NCBI GenBank assembly: GCA_037439945.1
Contig: JBBIVA010000009.1
Coordinates: 1-46,638 of the forward strand
DNA: 46,638 nt
Direction: 5' to 3'
DNA from: CALEUX01 sp037439945
Lineage (GTDB): Bacteria > Bacteroidota > Bacteroidia > Bacteroidales > Marinilabiliaceae
The stretch's first letter is position 1; each line of letters begins with the position of its first letter. Under the pieces are notes generated by a model. It worked only from the letters and a program-made list of their open reading frames with translations, was not told the DNA's origin and searched no databases. Of this stretch, positions 17,507 through 25,712 are shown piece after piece. A program made the position numbers and the translations under genes.

Positions 17507-17787
17507 AAAACCCTTTCGGTTTTTATTCTTCGTCCAACGTAAAAAAAAAAGTCTTGATTTAATTACCCTGTTTATACTTTAACCACACAATAATTAAATT
17601 ATCTATGGGTATGGAAAATTAGTTATTAAGTTTGTTTTTTATATCATATTAATGACTTAACCAGGTTTTAAGAGTTTAAAAAAAAGTATAATTTTACAAC
17701 CATTAAAATCAGACCAGAACAGTCTGGGATAGAATGCCACTATATAAAGAGAATTTAAAATAATAACCACAAACATAACCAAAAAAC

Positions 17788-19815
17788 ATGAGTAACCAAA
17801 TTTCAAAAAGTGCAGCGGACAACATCAGGATTTTATCTGCAGCTATGGTAGAAAAAGCCAATTCAGGTCACCCTGGTGGAGCTATGGGAGGCGCTGATTT
17901 TGTTCATATTTTATTCTCCGAATTTCTAAATTATGACCCAACCGACAGGGCCTGGATAAACCGCGACCGTTTCTTTTTAGACCCGGGACACATGTCACCT
18001 ATGTTATATTCCATCCTGGCTCTTACTGGTACATATTCCATGAACGACCTTGAAAATTTCAGACAATGGGGCAGCCCAACCCCGGGTCACCCTGAAATTG
18101 ATATAGAAAGGGGTGTTGAAAACACTTCCGGTCCGCTGGGACAGGGACATGCTATGGCCATTGGAGCTGCAATTGCCGAGCGGTTTCTGGTACAAAGGTT
18201 TGGTAACTGGATGGAACACAACATATTTACATTTATCTCAGATGGAGGTGTTCAGGAGGAGATTAGCCAGGGAGCCGGTAGACTTGCCGGGTACCTTGGG
18301 CTTGGTAACCTTATTATGTTTTATGACAGCAACGATATTCAGCTTTCAACAGAGACAAACGCAGTTACATCCGAGGATACAGCAAAAAAATATGAATCAT
18401 GGGGTTGGTCGGTAATAACAATCGATGGGCATAATCATGATGAAATACGGTTGGCTCTTAGTTCGGCTTTAAAGGATAAAACCCGTCCATCACTAATTAT
18501 TGGAAAAACAATTATGGGAAAAGGTGCTGTAAAGGCCGATGGAACGAATTACGAGAGGCAGGTTAGTACGCACGGACAACCCCTTAGCCATGCAGGCGCA
18601 TCGCTTGATGAAACTATTAAAAACCTGGGCGGTAATCCTCTAAATCCATTTATAATTTTTCCACAAGTTGAAGAATATTACAAGAGTGTTAACGCAAAGA
18701 AAACAGCTTATGCATTAGCCCGTAAAACAGAGCAAAAGGAGTGGGAATCAAAAAACCCCCAGCTTGCAACAAAGCTGAAAGCATTTTTCAGCAAGGAGGC
18801 CCCAAAAATGGATTTCAGTACTATCAAACAAAAGGAAAATGATGCAACCCGTTCAGCTTCAGCTACTGTTTTAAGTGTTTTTGCTGAAAAAATTGAAAAT
18901 ATGATTGTTATGTCGGCCGACCTTGCAAACTCCGACAAAACAGATGGGTTCCTGAAAAAAACCAAACCATTTACAAAGGGCGACTTTTCAGGCGCTTTCC
19001 TGCAAATAGGCGTTGCGGAACTTACAATGGCATCAATTGCAAATGGTATGGCCCTTCACGGAGGGGTGATACCTGTATGTGGTACATTTTTCGTTTTCAG
19101 CGACTACATGAAGCCAGCCGTAAGGCTTGCTGCGTTAATGGAACTACCCGTTAAATATGTGTGGACCCATGACGCGTTTCGTGTTGGGGAAGATGGTCCA
19201 ACACACCAGCCTGTTGAGCAAGAAGCCCAAATACGATTAATGGAAAAATTAAAAAACCATAAAGGGAAAAACAGCATGTTGGTTATTCGCCCTGCCGACG
19301 CTGAAGAAACTACTGTTGCATGGGAAATGGCCCTTGAAAACACACATACACCAACCGCTCTTATTCTTTCACGCCAAAATATTGTTAACCTTCCTGATAA
19401 TAATTATTCCAACTCGCAAAAAGCCAAAAAGGGAGGATACATTGTTTTAAAAGATGCGGGTACTCCAGACGTTGTTTTAATTGGAAATGGTTCAGAAGTT
19501 TCTACCCTTATTGAAGGAGCGGCACTATTACGCGAGAAGAAAGGTATTAAAGTTCAAATAGTATCCGTACCTTCAGAAGGTGTATTCCGTAATCAACCCA
19601 CCGAGTTTCAACGGGAAATTTTACCTGCCGGAATACCAAGATTTGGCCTTACAGCCGGATTACCTGTTACTCTTGAAGGATTAACCGGAGAAAATGGTAT
19701 GGTTGCAGGATTGGATCATTTTGGTTATTCAGCTCCCTATAAAGTACTGGATAAAGAGTTTGGGTTTACAGGTGAAGCCGTTTATAATAAAGTAGTTACA
19801 CTTCTAAAAAAATAA
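17788..19815 (+). CDS. tkt: Transketolase
   Basis: This 675-residue thiamine-diphosphate enzyme exchanges two-carbon units between sugar phosphates in the non-oxidative pentose phosphate pathway. It is full length, with N-terminal binding (SGHPGGAMGGAD, the loop GHAMAIGAAIAERF and the TPP/metal motif SDGGVQEE...YDSNDIQL), pyrimidine-domain (GVAELTMASIANGMALHGG, DAFRVGEDGPTHQPVEQ) and C-terminal domains. The metal-binding motif begins SDG instead of the GDG usual in E. coli; I believe this is common in Bacteroidetes. A strong terminator follows its stop, so it is probably a single-gene unit. Confidence 0.96.
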   Translation: MSNQISKSAADNIRILSAAMVEKANSGHPGGAMGGADFVHILFSEFLNYDPTDRAWINRDRFFLDPGHMSPMLYSILALTGTYSMNDLENFRQWGSPTPGHPEIDIERGVENTSGPLGQGHAMAIGAAIAERFLVQRFGNWMEHNIFTFISDGGVQEEISQGAGRLAGYLGLGNLIMFYDSNDIQLSTETNAVTSEDTAKKYESWGWSVITIDGHNHDEIRLALSSALKDKTRPSLIIGKTIMGKGAVKADGTNYERQVSTHGQPLSHAGASLDETIKNLGGNPLNPFIIFPQVEEYYKSVNAKKTAYALARKTEQKEWESKNPQLATKLKAFFSKEAPKMDFSTIKQKENDATRSASATVLSVFAEKIENMIVMSADLANSDKTDGFLKKTKPFTKGDFSGAFLQIGVAELTMASIANGMALHGGVIPVCGTFFVFSDYMKPAVRLAALMELPVKYVWTHDAFRVGEDGPTHQPVEQEAQIRLMEKLKNHKGKNSMLVIRPADAEETTVAWEMALENTHTPTALILSRQNIVNLPDNNYSNSQKAKKGGYIVLKDAGTPDVVLIGNGSEVSTLIEGAALLREKKGIKVQIVSVPSEGVFRNQPTEFQREILPAGIPRFGLTAGLPVTLEGLTGENGMVAGLDHFGYSAPYKVLDKEFGFTGEAVYNKVVTLLKK

Positions 19816-19836
19816 TTTTTAGTTTTAATCATTCAG

Positions 19837-19866
19837 GCCCGGAGAAAATTTTCTCCGGGCTTTTTT
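19837..19866 (+). terminator. Intrinsic terminator of tkt
   Basis: GCCCGGAGAAAA and TTTTCTCCGGGC (19837-19860) form a perfect 24-base palindrome followed directly by six T residues, 21 bases after the transketolase stop codon. Confidence 0.92.
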
Positions 19867-19869
19867 ATA

Positions 19870-20100
19870 TTAAATATCACTACTATCCGATAAAAAGTTG
19901 TTTTGTCCCAAACGGGACAAGAGTTCAATTCTCAATTAAGTGTTTTACCGATCTTTGGTCCCTAACGGTAATGTGCCGTCAGGTACAGAATATCGGTAAA
20001 GATGAACCGACCCCAATTTTTAGTGTCCTGTAGTGACACCGCAATTAGTTGGCATTATAGCATCTTATCGAAAAATTTATCGGCCAGTAGTGATTAAATA
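19870..20100. mobile_element. MITE-like element, copy A, with 7-bp target duplication
   Basis: The element proper is 19877-20093 (217 bases). It starts TCACTACTATCCGATAAA and ends with the inverse of TCACTACTGGCCGATAAA, an 18-bp terminal inverted repeat with two mismatches. The flanks TTAAATA (19870-19876 and 20094-20100) are a 7-bp direct repeat, the mark of transposition. It has no coding capacity but several internal stems, such as GTCCC/GGGAC and TTACCGAT/ATCGGTAA. A copy about 90% identical lies at 39853-40072 in the same orientation. It must have been moved by a transposase encoded elsewhere; the family is not identifiable from this window. Confidence 0.88.
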
Positions 20101-20187
20101 TGTTGTTAATTTCATAAACTTTATAAGATTAATCTAAAACTATTTATCTTTATCTAATTAAATCACAATCTTCCAAAATTCGGTTTT

Positions 20188-21231
20188 ATGGAAAAATACA
20201 TTATCGAATTAATAAAAGAACACAATCGTGTAATTGTGCCAAACTTTGGAGCCTTTATTGTTTCAAGGGAAAGGGGACAAACGATACTTTTCAACAGCTT
20301 CCTGAGCTTCAACGATGGACTGTTAATAAATTATATAATTAAAACTGATGGTATTGGTACAGATGAAGCCTCGGCAAAGGTTGATGATTATGTAAAATCA
20401 ATTAATTCGGCCCTTGACCAGAAAGGTGTTTACAATATGGATAACCTGGGAAAGTTTACCAAAGACCAGAACGGAATTCTTAGATTTGTTCAAACTGAAT
20501 CTGAGATTGGTATTAAACCCGGAACCCAAATTATTGCACCTCCCCCCAAAGCCCCGGTAACTGATTTGCTTGATATTGATACTTCAGTTTCTGTTAAGGA
20601 AGAGCCCTTGGACGAAACCAAAACATTTAAGCCTAAGGAGACAGTTTCAAAAGAAAACCTTATTGATATTGACAACGTTAAAAAAGCCCAGGCCAACATA
20701 AAACCAGAGGTACAAAAAGATGAGAAGAAAACAGTTAAACCCACGGCTGCAGCAAGGCCTAAGGTTGAAAAAGAAAAAGTTATTAAAGAAAGAAGATCTT
20801 TACCCCTGGGGGTGGTTGTAACTCTTATTACACTTCCTGTTATCCTGGTTTTAGCCTATTTTCTTTTTTTTAAAGACGGAATTAGTTTGTTTTCACGTAA
20901 AAGACCTGAAGTATCGGAACAACCTGTTATTAAACCTTTAGAGGAAGCCGAACCAATAATAGAACCACAACCAAAAATTGAACCACCTAAGACTGTTATA
21001 GCCCCACGTCAGCATCATATAATTATTGGAAGTTTTAACGATGAAAAACGTGCGAATGAACTGGCAGAAAAAATAAGGGCAAAAGGCTTAACAGATGTGG
21101 CTGTGAAAAATTACAACGATAGATTTCTTGTAAGTGCCGAATGGCATACATCGGTTAATAAAGCCTTGGAAAGACAGGAGGAATTACTTAAGGAATTACA
21201 AATGGAAAATTGGGTGCTAACTATTAAATAG
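20188..21231 (+). CDS. HU-like domain / transmembrane / SPOR-domain protein
   Basis: This 347-residue protein has three parts. Residues 1-100 resemble the HU-CCDC81-type domains of Bacteroidetes (IIELIKEHNRVIVPNFGAFIV...GVYNMDNLGKF). An acidic, Lys/Pro-rich linker leads to one membrane segment (about 205-228). A second linker and a SPOR domain (about 275-347, HHIIIGSFNDEKRANELAEKI...RFLVSAEW) follow. SPOR domains bind denuded peptidoglycan strands at division sites. Topology is predicted with the HU-like part in the cytoplasm and SPOR in the periplasm, so the protein could tie the septal wall to DNA or cytoplasmic partners, which is inference. The glycosyltransferase 2 gene follows after 19 bases in the same operon. 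Confidence 0.85.
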   Translation: MEKYIIELIKEHNRVIVPNFGAFIVSRERGQTILFNSFLSFNDGLLINYIIKTDGIGTDEASAKVDDYVKSINSALDQKGVYNMDNLGKFTKDQNGILRFVQTESEIGIKPGTQIIAPPPKAPVTDLLDIDTSVSVKEEPLDETKTFKPKETVSKENLIDIDNVKKAQANIKPEVQKDEKKTVKPTAAARPKVEKEKVIKERRSLPLGVVVTLITLPVILVLAYFLFFKDGISLFSRKRPEVSEQPVIKPLEEAEPIIEPQPKIEPPKTVIAPRQHHIIIGSFNDEKRANELAEKIRAKGLTDVAVKNYNDRFLVSAEWHTSVNKALERQEELLKELQMENWVLTIK

Positions 21232-21250
21232 CAATCCAAATTACATTAAA

Positions 21251-22366
21251 ATGTTTCCCTTATTATTTTGGATTTTTGCAGGCATCCTGCCCGTTATTTT
21301 ATATTCAATATTGTTTGCTTTTCTTTACCGGGCATGGATAAAAAAATCAGACCAGGTTATACCAACATCTGATTTGCCTTTTATTTCGGTGATTATTCCT
21401 TTTCGAAATGAAAAGGAGAATCTTCCGGTACTTATATCTGCATTACTGAACCAGAAATATCCTGCAGGAAACTTCGAAATTATTGCAGTTGATGACCACT
21501 CATCGGATAATACAACAACATTGGTATCAGAATTGGCATTTAAAACGGATAATTTTAAAATAGTAAATACCATTGGGCAGGGGAAAAAAGCAGCTTTGAA
21601 AACAGGAATTGAAATTGCCCGGGGAAGTTTAATTGCAACAATCGATGCAGATTGTCTGCCATCACCAGAATGGCTTTATTCCATTGCCAATGCTTATGCC
21701 CCCAACAAGCCCTCGATGCTAATAGGCCCGGTAAAAATGATTTCTTCTGAATCACGGTTAGGCCAGTTTCAGTCCATGGATTATATGGCCCTTCAGCTAA
21801 CAGGTGCTGCTGCAGCCATTATTGATAAACCTGTTTACTGCAGCGGGGCCAACCTGGTTTTTAAAAAAGATACATGGCAAGCCGCACAGGTTAATTTAAG
21901 AGGCGCAAGGCATGCATCCGGTGATGATGTATTTCTTCTACACGCCATTATGAAAATGGGTTTACGCGTTGAATTTATTAAGGATAAAAACGCATTGGTA
22001 TCGACCAAACCTGAAGTATCTGTAATGGATTTTATAAAACAACGAATGCGTTGGGGTGGAAAAAGCATATCGTATAATGAAAAATCATCGTTGGAACTTG
22101 CTTTATTAGTTTTTGCAACCAATTTTTCAATTACCATAACGCTTTTACTATCATCTTTTTGGCCTTCGCTGATTTTTGTTTTTATTGCTCAGTTATTTAT
22201 AAAATCAATATCAGACTATATTTTTTTATGGAGTGGGAGTTCCTTTTTCGATCAGGCTATTTCACCGTTTAGGTTTATTCTCTTTTCATTAATATATCCT
22301 CTTTACTTAAGTTTGGTGGCAATTGGAGGCTTAATATTTACCCCATCGTGGAAAACCCGCAAATAA
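21251..22366 (+). CDS. Family 2 glycosyltransferase with membrane anchors
   Basis: This 371-residue inner-membrane glycosyltransferase of the GT-A fold has one N-terminal membrane segment, then the catalytic domain: VIIPFRNEKENLPVLISALL, the metal-binding TIDADCLPSPEWL, the acceptor region and the QRMRWGGK motif (QxxRW type) shared with processive and lipid-anchored GT2 enzymes. Three to four hydrophobic segments close the C-terminus. It follows the HU-SPOR gene by 19 bases and is convergent with the FabH-like gene. A role in making a cell-surface polysaccharide or glycolipid is likely; donor and acceptor are unknown. Confidence 0.85.
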   Translation: MFPLLFWIFAGILPVILYSILFAFLYRAWIKKSDQVIPTSDLPFISVIIPFRNEKENLPVLISALLNQKYPAGNFEIIAVDDHSSDNTTTLVSELAFKTDNFKIVNTIGQGKKAALKTGIEIARGSLIATIDADCLPSPEWLYSIANAYAPNKPSMLIGPVKMISSESRLGQFQSMDYMALQLTGAAAAIIDKPVYCSGANLVFKKDTWQAAQVNLRGARHASGDDVFLLHAIMKMGLRVEFIKDKNALVSTKPEVSVMDFIKQRMRWGGKSISYNEKSSLELALLVFATNFSITITLLLSSFWPSLIFVFIAQLFIKSISDYIFLWSGSSFFDQAISPFRFILFSLIYPLYLSLVAIGGLIFTPSWKTRK

Positions 22367-22400
22367 AAGGCACAACCTTGTTAATCCAAAGCTGCGCCTT
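22367..22400. terminator. Possible bidirectional terminator between the GT2 and FabH-like genes
   Basis: AAGGCACA (22367-22374) pairs with TGCGCCTT (22393-22400) as an 8-bp stem including one G-U wobble, with an 18-base loop. T-rich sequence follows only weakly on each side. It lies in the 61-base gap between the converging genes. Confidence 0.35.
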
Positions 22401-22427
22401 ATTATTAAAATATTTTGTAACGGGTTT

Positions 22428-23519
22428 TTAAGGCATCTTATACATAAATGCATTAATATTCATACCTGCCCCCACCGAGGCCATCATAACATTATCGCCT
22501 GATTTTACGCTATGGCCTTCAAGTTTACCTTTTACCATTAGATTGTAAAGGGTTGGTACAGTTGCAACGCTACTGTTACCAAGTGTACGTATTGTCATTG
22601 GCATTACATTAAGGTTGGTCTCTTTTTCGCCATATAAGCGGAACAACCTTTTAAGAATGGCTTCATCCATCTTTGCATTTGCCTGGTGAATCAAAACCTT
22701 TTTAACATCCTTAAGCTGCATATCATTCTTACTCAGGCATTCCTGGGCAACCAGGGGTACATATGTTAATGCATAATTATAAAGTTTGCGCCCCAACATC
22801 TTTAAAAACAAAACATCAGACTTAAGTTCAGGGTTATAGGAGTTATCCATTTTAAGTAAATCAAGATAATCCAACGAATCAGTTTGAACCGCATGTTTAA
22901 GCATTCCCACCGGTGTATCGCTCTCACGGGCCTGGAGCACAACCGCACCGGCCCCGTCTGAAAATATCATTGAATCCCTGTCGTGTGGGTCCATTGCGCG
23001 TGAAATGGTATCTGCGCCAATCACCAGGGCACTTTTGGCATCACCAGACTTAATATAGTAATTTGCCTGAATCATTGCCTGTGTCCATCCCGGACAACCA
23101 AAAGTAATATCGTAGGCTATTGTTTTGGGGCTTTTAATACCAAGGTTATATTTAACTCTGGATGCAAGTGTTGGTAAAATATCCGGGTAACCAGTGGCAT
23201 GATTAACATCACCAAGGTTATGGGCCACAATAATGTAGTCAAGATTTTCCGGATTAATACCAGAATCGGCAATTGCTTCCCTTGCGGCAAAAGTAGCCAG
23301 ATCAGATGTGTTATGTTGAGGTTCTGCCAACCGCCTTTCAGAAATATCGGTTATTTGTTCAAATTTGTCAACAATTTCTAATCCCGGAGTGTCAATTATG
23401 GTTCCATCTTCGTTCATAAAAATGTTATTGGCAAATTCTTTATTACCCTTAACTACAGGCGGTATATAACAGCCCGAGCCTGTTATAACGGAATAAATTT
23501 TAGATTTGTGTGCGCACAT
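22428..23519 (-). CDS. 3-oxoacyl-ACP synthase III (FabH)-like protein
   Basis: This 363-residue thiolase-fold condensing enzyme has the complete Cys-His-Asn triad of the FabH group: Cys142 in TFGCPGW, His278 in LIHQANAK, and Asn315 in TLGNSSVAT. It is about 45 residues longer than E. coli FabH, with an insertion near the N-terminus (residues 24-50), so it may be a specialised ketoacyl-ACP synthase III rather than the main initiation enzyme. The C-terminal GDNVMMASVGAGMNINAFMYKM is typical. lpxH lies upstream on the same strand after 21 bases, consistent with lipid or envelope biosynthesis. Acyl substrate is unknown. Confidence 0.85.
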   Translation of the reverse strand: MCAHKSKIYSVITGSGCYIPPVVKGNKEFANNIFMNEDGTIIDTPGLEIVDKFEQITDISERRLAEPQHNTSDLATFAAREAIADSGINPENLDYIIVAHNLGDVNHATGYPDILPTLASRVKYNLGIKSPKTIAYDITFGCPGWTQAMIQANYYIKSGDAKSALVIGADTISRAMDPHDRDSMIFSDGAGAVVLQARESDTPVGMLKHAVQTDSLDYLDLLKMDNSYNPELKSDVLFLKMLGRKLYNYALTYVPLVAQECLSKNDMQLKDVKKVLIHQANAKMDEAILKRLFRLYGEKETNLNVMPMTIRTLGNSSVATVPTLYNLMVKGKLEGHSVKSGDNVMMASVGAGMNINAFMYKMP

Positions 23520-23540
23520 TATCTTAATACTTATTTTGGT

Positions 23541-24296
23541 TTACTCATTAAAAAACTTTAACTCAAATTTGGACCCATCCCAAACTCCATAGGAAAAATG
23601 CTTTACCCAATCGCCCAGATAAATCAGTTTGCTGTTTTCTTTAAGGTCTATTTCCATTGCTATATGCCTGTGGCCGAAAATAAAATAATCAAAATGTTCC
23701 TGTTCAAGTTTCTCTTTAGCCCAGCAAACCAGCCACTCTTTATCTTCACCCTGAAAAACTGAACCAAAAGATTTGAGATTCTTTTCCCTACTTTTACGTG
23801 ACCAGAAAGTAGCAAACCATACACCAAAATCAGGATGTATAAGTCGGAAGATCCATTGGGCAAATTTGTTGGTAAATATAGATTTCAGCCTGTTATATGA
23901 ATTCTCGTATTTAGTGAGGCCATCGCCATGAGCAAGGAAAAAAAGTGACCCGTTTAAATTCCTAACCTGTGGTTTTTTATAAACAATAATACCTGTTTCG
24001 TATGGAAGGTAATCAAAAACCCATATATCATGGTTTCCGGTAAAAAAATGTACTATTATACCAGCGTCATTAAGTTCACAAAGTTTTCCAATAAATCTTG
24101 AATATCCCTTTGGTATAGCTTTTTTATATTCAAACCAGAAATCAAATATATCTCCTAAAAGGTAAATCTCCGAGGCCGTATCTTTAACGTAGTCAAGCCA
24201 TGTAACAAACCTGCGTTCATGCTCACGGGGATTTGCAATTGTTGGCGCCCCTAAATGTACATCTGATGCAAAATATATTTTCTTCTCTTTTTCCAA
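23541..24296 (-). CDS. lpxH: UDP-2,3-diacylglucosamine diphosphatase (LpxH-type)
   Basis: This 251-residue metallophosphoesterase is predicted to cleave UDP-2,3-diacylglucosamine to lipid X in lipid A synthesis. It shows the calcineurin-like metal ligands in order: ASDVHLG (residues 10-16), LGDIFDFWFEY, TGNHD, AHGDG and FGHRH. The insertion with basic and aromatic residues around KYENSYNRLKSIFTNK fits the LpxH lid. Start is TTG; no ATG lies near. It heads a two-gene unit with the FabH-like gene. A related UDP-sugar or nucleotide pyrophosphatase cannot be excluded, but the motif set and length favour LpxH. Confidence 0.85.
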   Translation of the reverse strand: MEKEKKIYFASDVHLGAPTIANPREHERRFVTWLDYVKDTASEIYLLGDIFDFWFEYKKAIPKGYSRFIGKLCELNDAGIIVHFFTGNHDIWVFDYLPYETGIIVYKKPQVRNLNGSLFFLAHGDGLTKYENSYNRLKSIFTNKFAQWIFRLIHPDFGVWFATFWSRKSREKNLKSFGSVFQGEDKEWLVCWAKEKLEQEHFDYFIFGHRHIAMEIDLKENSKLIYLGDWVKHFSYGVWDGSKFELKFFNE

Positions 24297-24429
24297 TCTA
24301 ACCTTTTGGAATTATTAATTTAAACAAGCCGCAAAGATATTAGTTTTTATCCTTTTCCCCAAACTCTTGAATTAATCATATCTAATTGAATATCAACTTT
24401 TACTTTAATCCAAAATGAGACAAAATACA

Positions 24430-25593
24430 TTATAAAATCTCTTTTAATTTTTCATCCAGCCTGTTACCAAATAAATCTTTTCCAATAATCTCACCATCAC
24501 GGCTAATAATATAATTGGCAGGTAATTGTTGAATATTAAAGATTTTTGCATGAATCGATTCGGTATATTTTAAATCGGTAACACTAATCCAATCTATTTC
24601 ATCCTGACTTATTGCACTTTCCCATAAAACACGACTTCTTTCCAGTCCAACCTGGAAAATCTCAATACCTTTTCCTTTATATTTTTTATAAACTTTTTTA
24701 AGATTTTGGTTTTCCAGTCTCGAATTTTTATCCCATGAGGCCCAAAATGATAAAACCACCACTTTCCCTTTTAACGATGACAATGAAACTTCCTTACCAT
24801 TAATATCCTTTTCTTTTATATCAGGAAGTCCGCTTCCTTCTGCATTTGCTATTATCTCCATAATGCGGGCTTTTCGTTTTTCGGCCTTTGCCTTAAGAAC
24901 GTAATCGTATAGCTGACGAACGCGGGGCGACTCAGGGTAAAGCATGTTTAAACTGGTGGCAATGGTAGCAAAATAAACCTGATCATTTTTGTCCATAACA
25001 TTTAACACCATGGTTTCGTCGCTAAGTGTAAGAAACAGTGCGTAGTAACTTGCAAATGACCTTGGGTTGTCCATAACAAACTCCCCCACCATTTTTTTAT
25101 GTTTATTTAAATAATCTAAAATTTGATTGCTCAGATTATCAATTTGCAGTTCCCTCTCTTCTTTGCTAATTGATTTATAATAGTTGTTAATACTATCAAC
25201 TTTGCTCCTTAAAAAATTGATTTTAGCATTTAGGTATTTAACGTAGCCGGACCCGACAGAGTTTGTAACCTCATAATTTTTTGAAATAGTTGATGCTTTA
25301 GCCTTAATATTAATATGTTCGGTAGTATCGCCCAAAAGAGTTATAAAACCACCCGATGAAAGTTTTAATTTAAAAAAAGTAGGCTCTTTTAATTGTTCCA
25401 TTTTAAATTTAAAACTTTTTCTTTTCTTGAATGTAATACTATCAATAGCAACATCCTTATCCAAATCCATGCGGTAAAGCACCAAAGTTTTACCTGTTGC
25501 ATCATCTATTGTTCCTTCTACAACAAAATTATCTTTTTGAGAACAGCCAATTAATAAAACAAAAAGAATCAGTGAAATGAATTGTTGCTTCAT
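24430..25593 (-). CDS. Thioredoxin-fold lipoprotein lacking the CxxC motif (DUF4369/TlpA type), paralogue 1
   Basis: This 387-residue lipoprotein starts with a signal peptide ending in LLIGC, a clear lipobox. The N-terminal half is the beta-rich DUF4369-like domain, the middle is helical, and residues about 255-387 are a TlpA/AhpC-TSA thioredoxin fold (VVVLSFWASW...LPANYIISRDGEI). Relatives reduce disulfides with WCxxC; here the motif reads WDKNS, with Asp288 and Ser291 in place of both cysteines. The cis-proline region QLPAN is kept. It is therefore probably not an oxidoreductase, but may bind a partner. The similar gene 119 bases upstream lacks the motif as well. Confidence 0.85.
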   Translation of the reverse strand: MKQQFISLILFVLLIGCSQKDNFVVEGTIDDATGKTLVLYRMDLDKDVAIDSITFKKRKSFKFKMEQLKEPTFFKLKLSSGGFITLLGDTTEHINIKAKASTISKNYEVTNSVGSGYVKYLNAKINFLRSKVDSINNYYKSISKEERELQIDNLSNQILDYLNKHKKMVGEFVMDNPRSFASYYALFLTLSDETMVLNVMDKNDQVYFATIATSLNMLYPESPRVRQLYDYVLKAKAEKRKARIMEIIANAEGSGLPDIKEKDINGKEVSLSSLKGKVVVLSFWASWDKNSRLENQNLKKVYKKYKGKGIEIFQVGLERSRVLWESAISQDEIDWISVTDLKYTESIHAKIFNIQQLPANYIISRDGEIIGKDLFGNRLDEKLKEIL

Positions 25594-25712
25594 AAATTTG
25601 AAAATTTGTTCAATTTTAAATTAAATTGTTATTATTTTGCTTAATGCTAACCAACATTTTTTCAATAAAATGGCCGGTGAATATTTACAAATAAACGCGG
25701 TCAAATATAAGG

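Noticed and set aside
17711..17728. Short palindrome CCAGA/TCTGG upstream of tkt as an operator
   Set aside because: Arms of only 5 bases without a second copy are expected by chance.
19908..19921. Terminator-like GTCCC/GGGAC stem after tkt
   Set aside because: It lies inside the MITE-like element, has no U-tract and is degraded in the second copy; the true tkt terminator is at 19837-19866.
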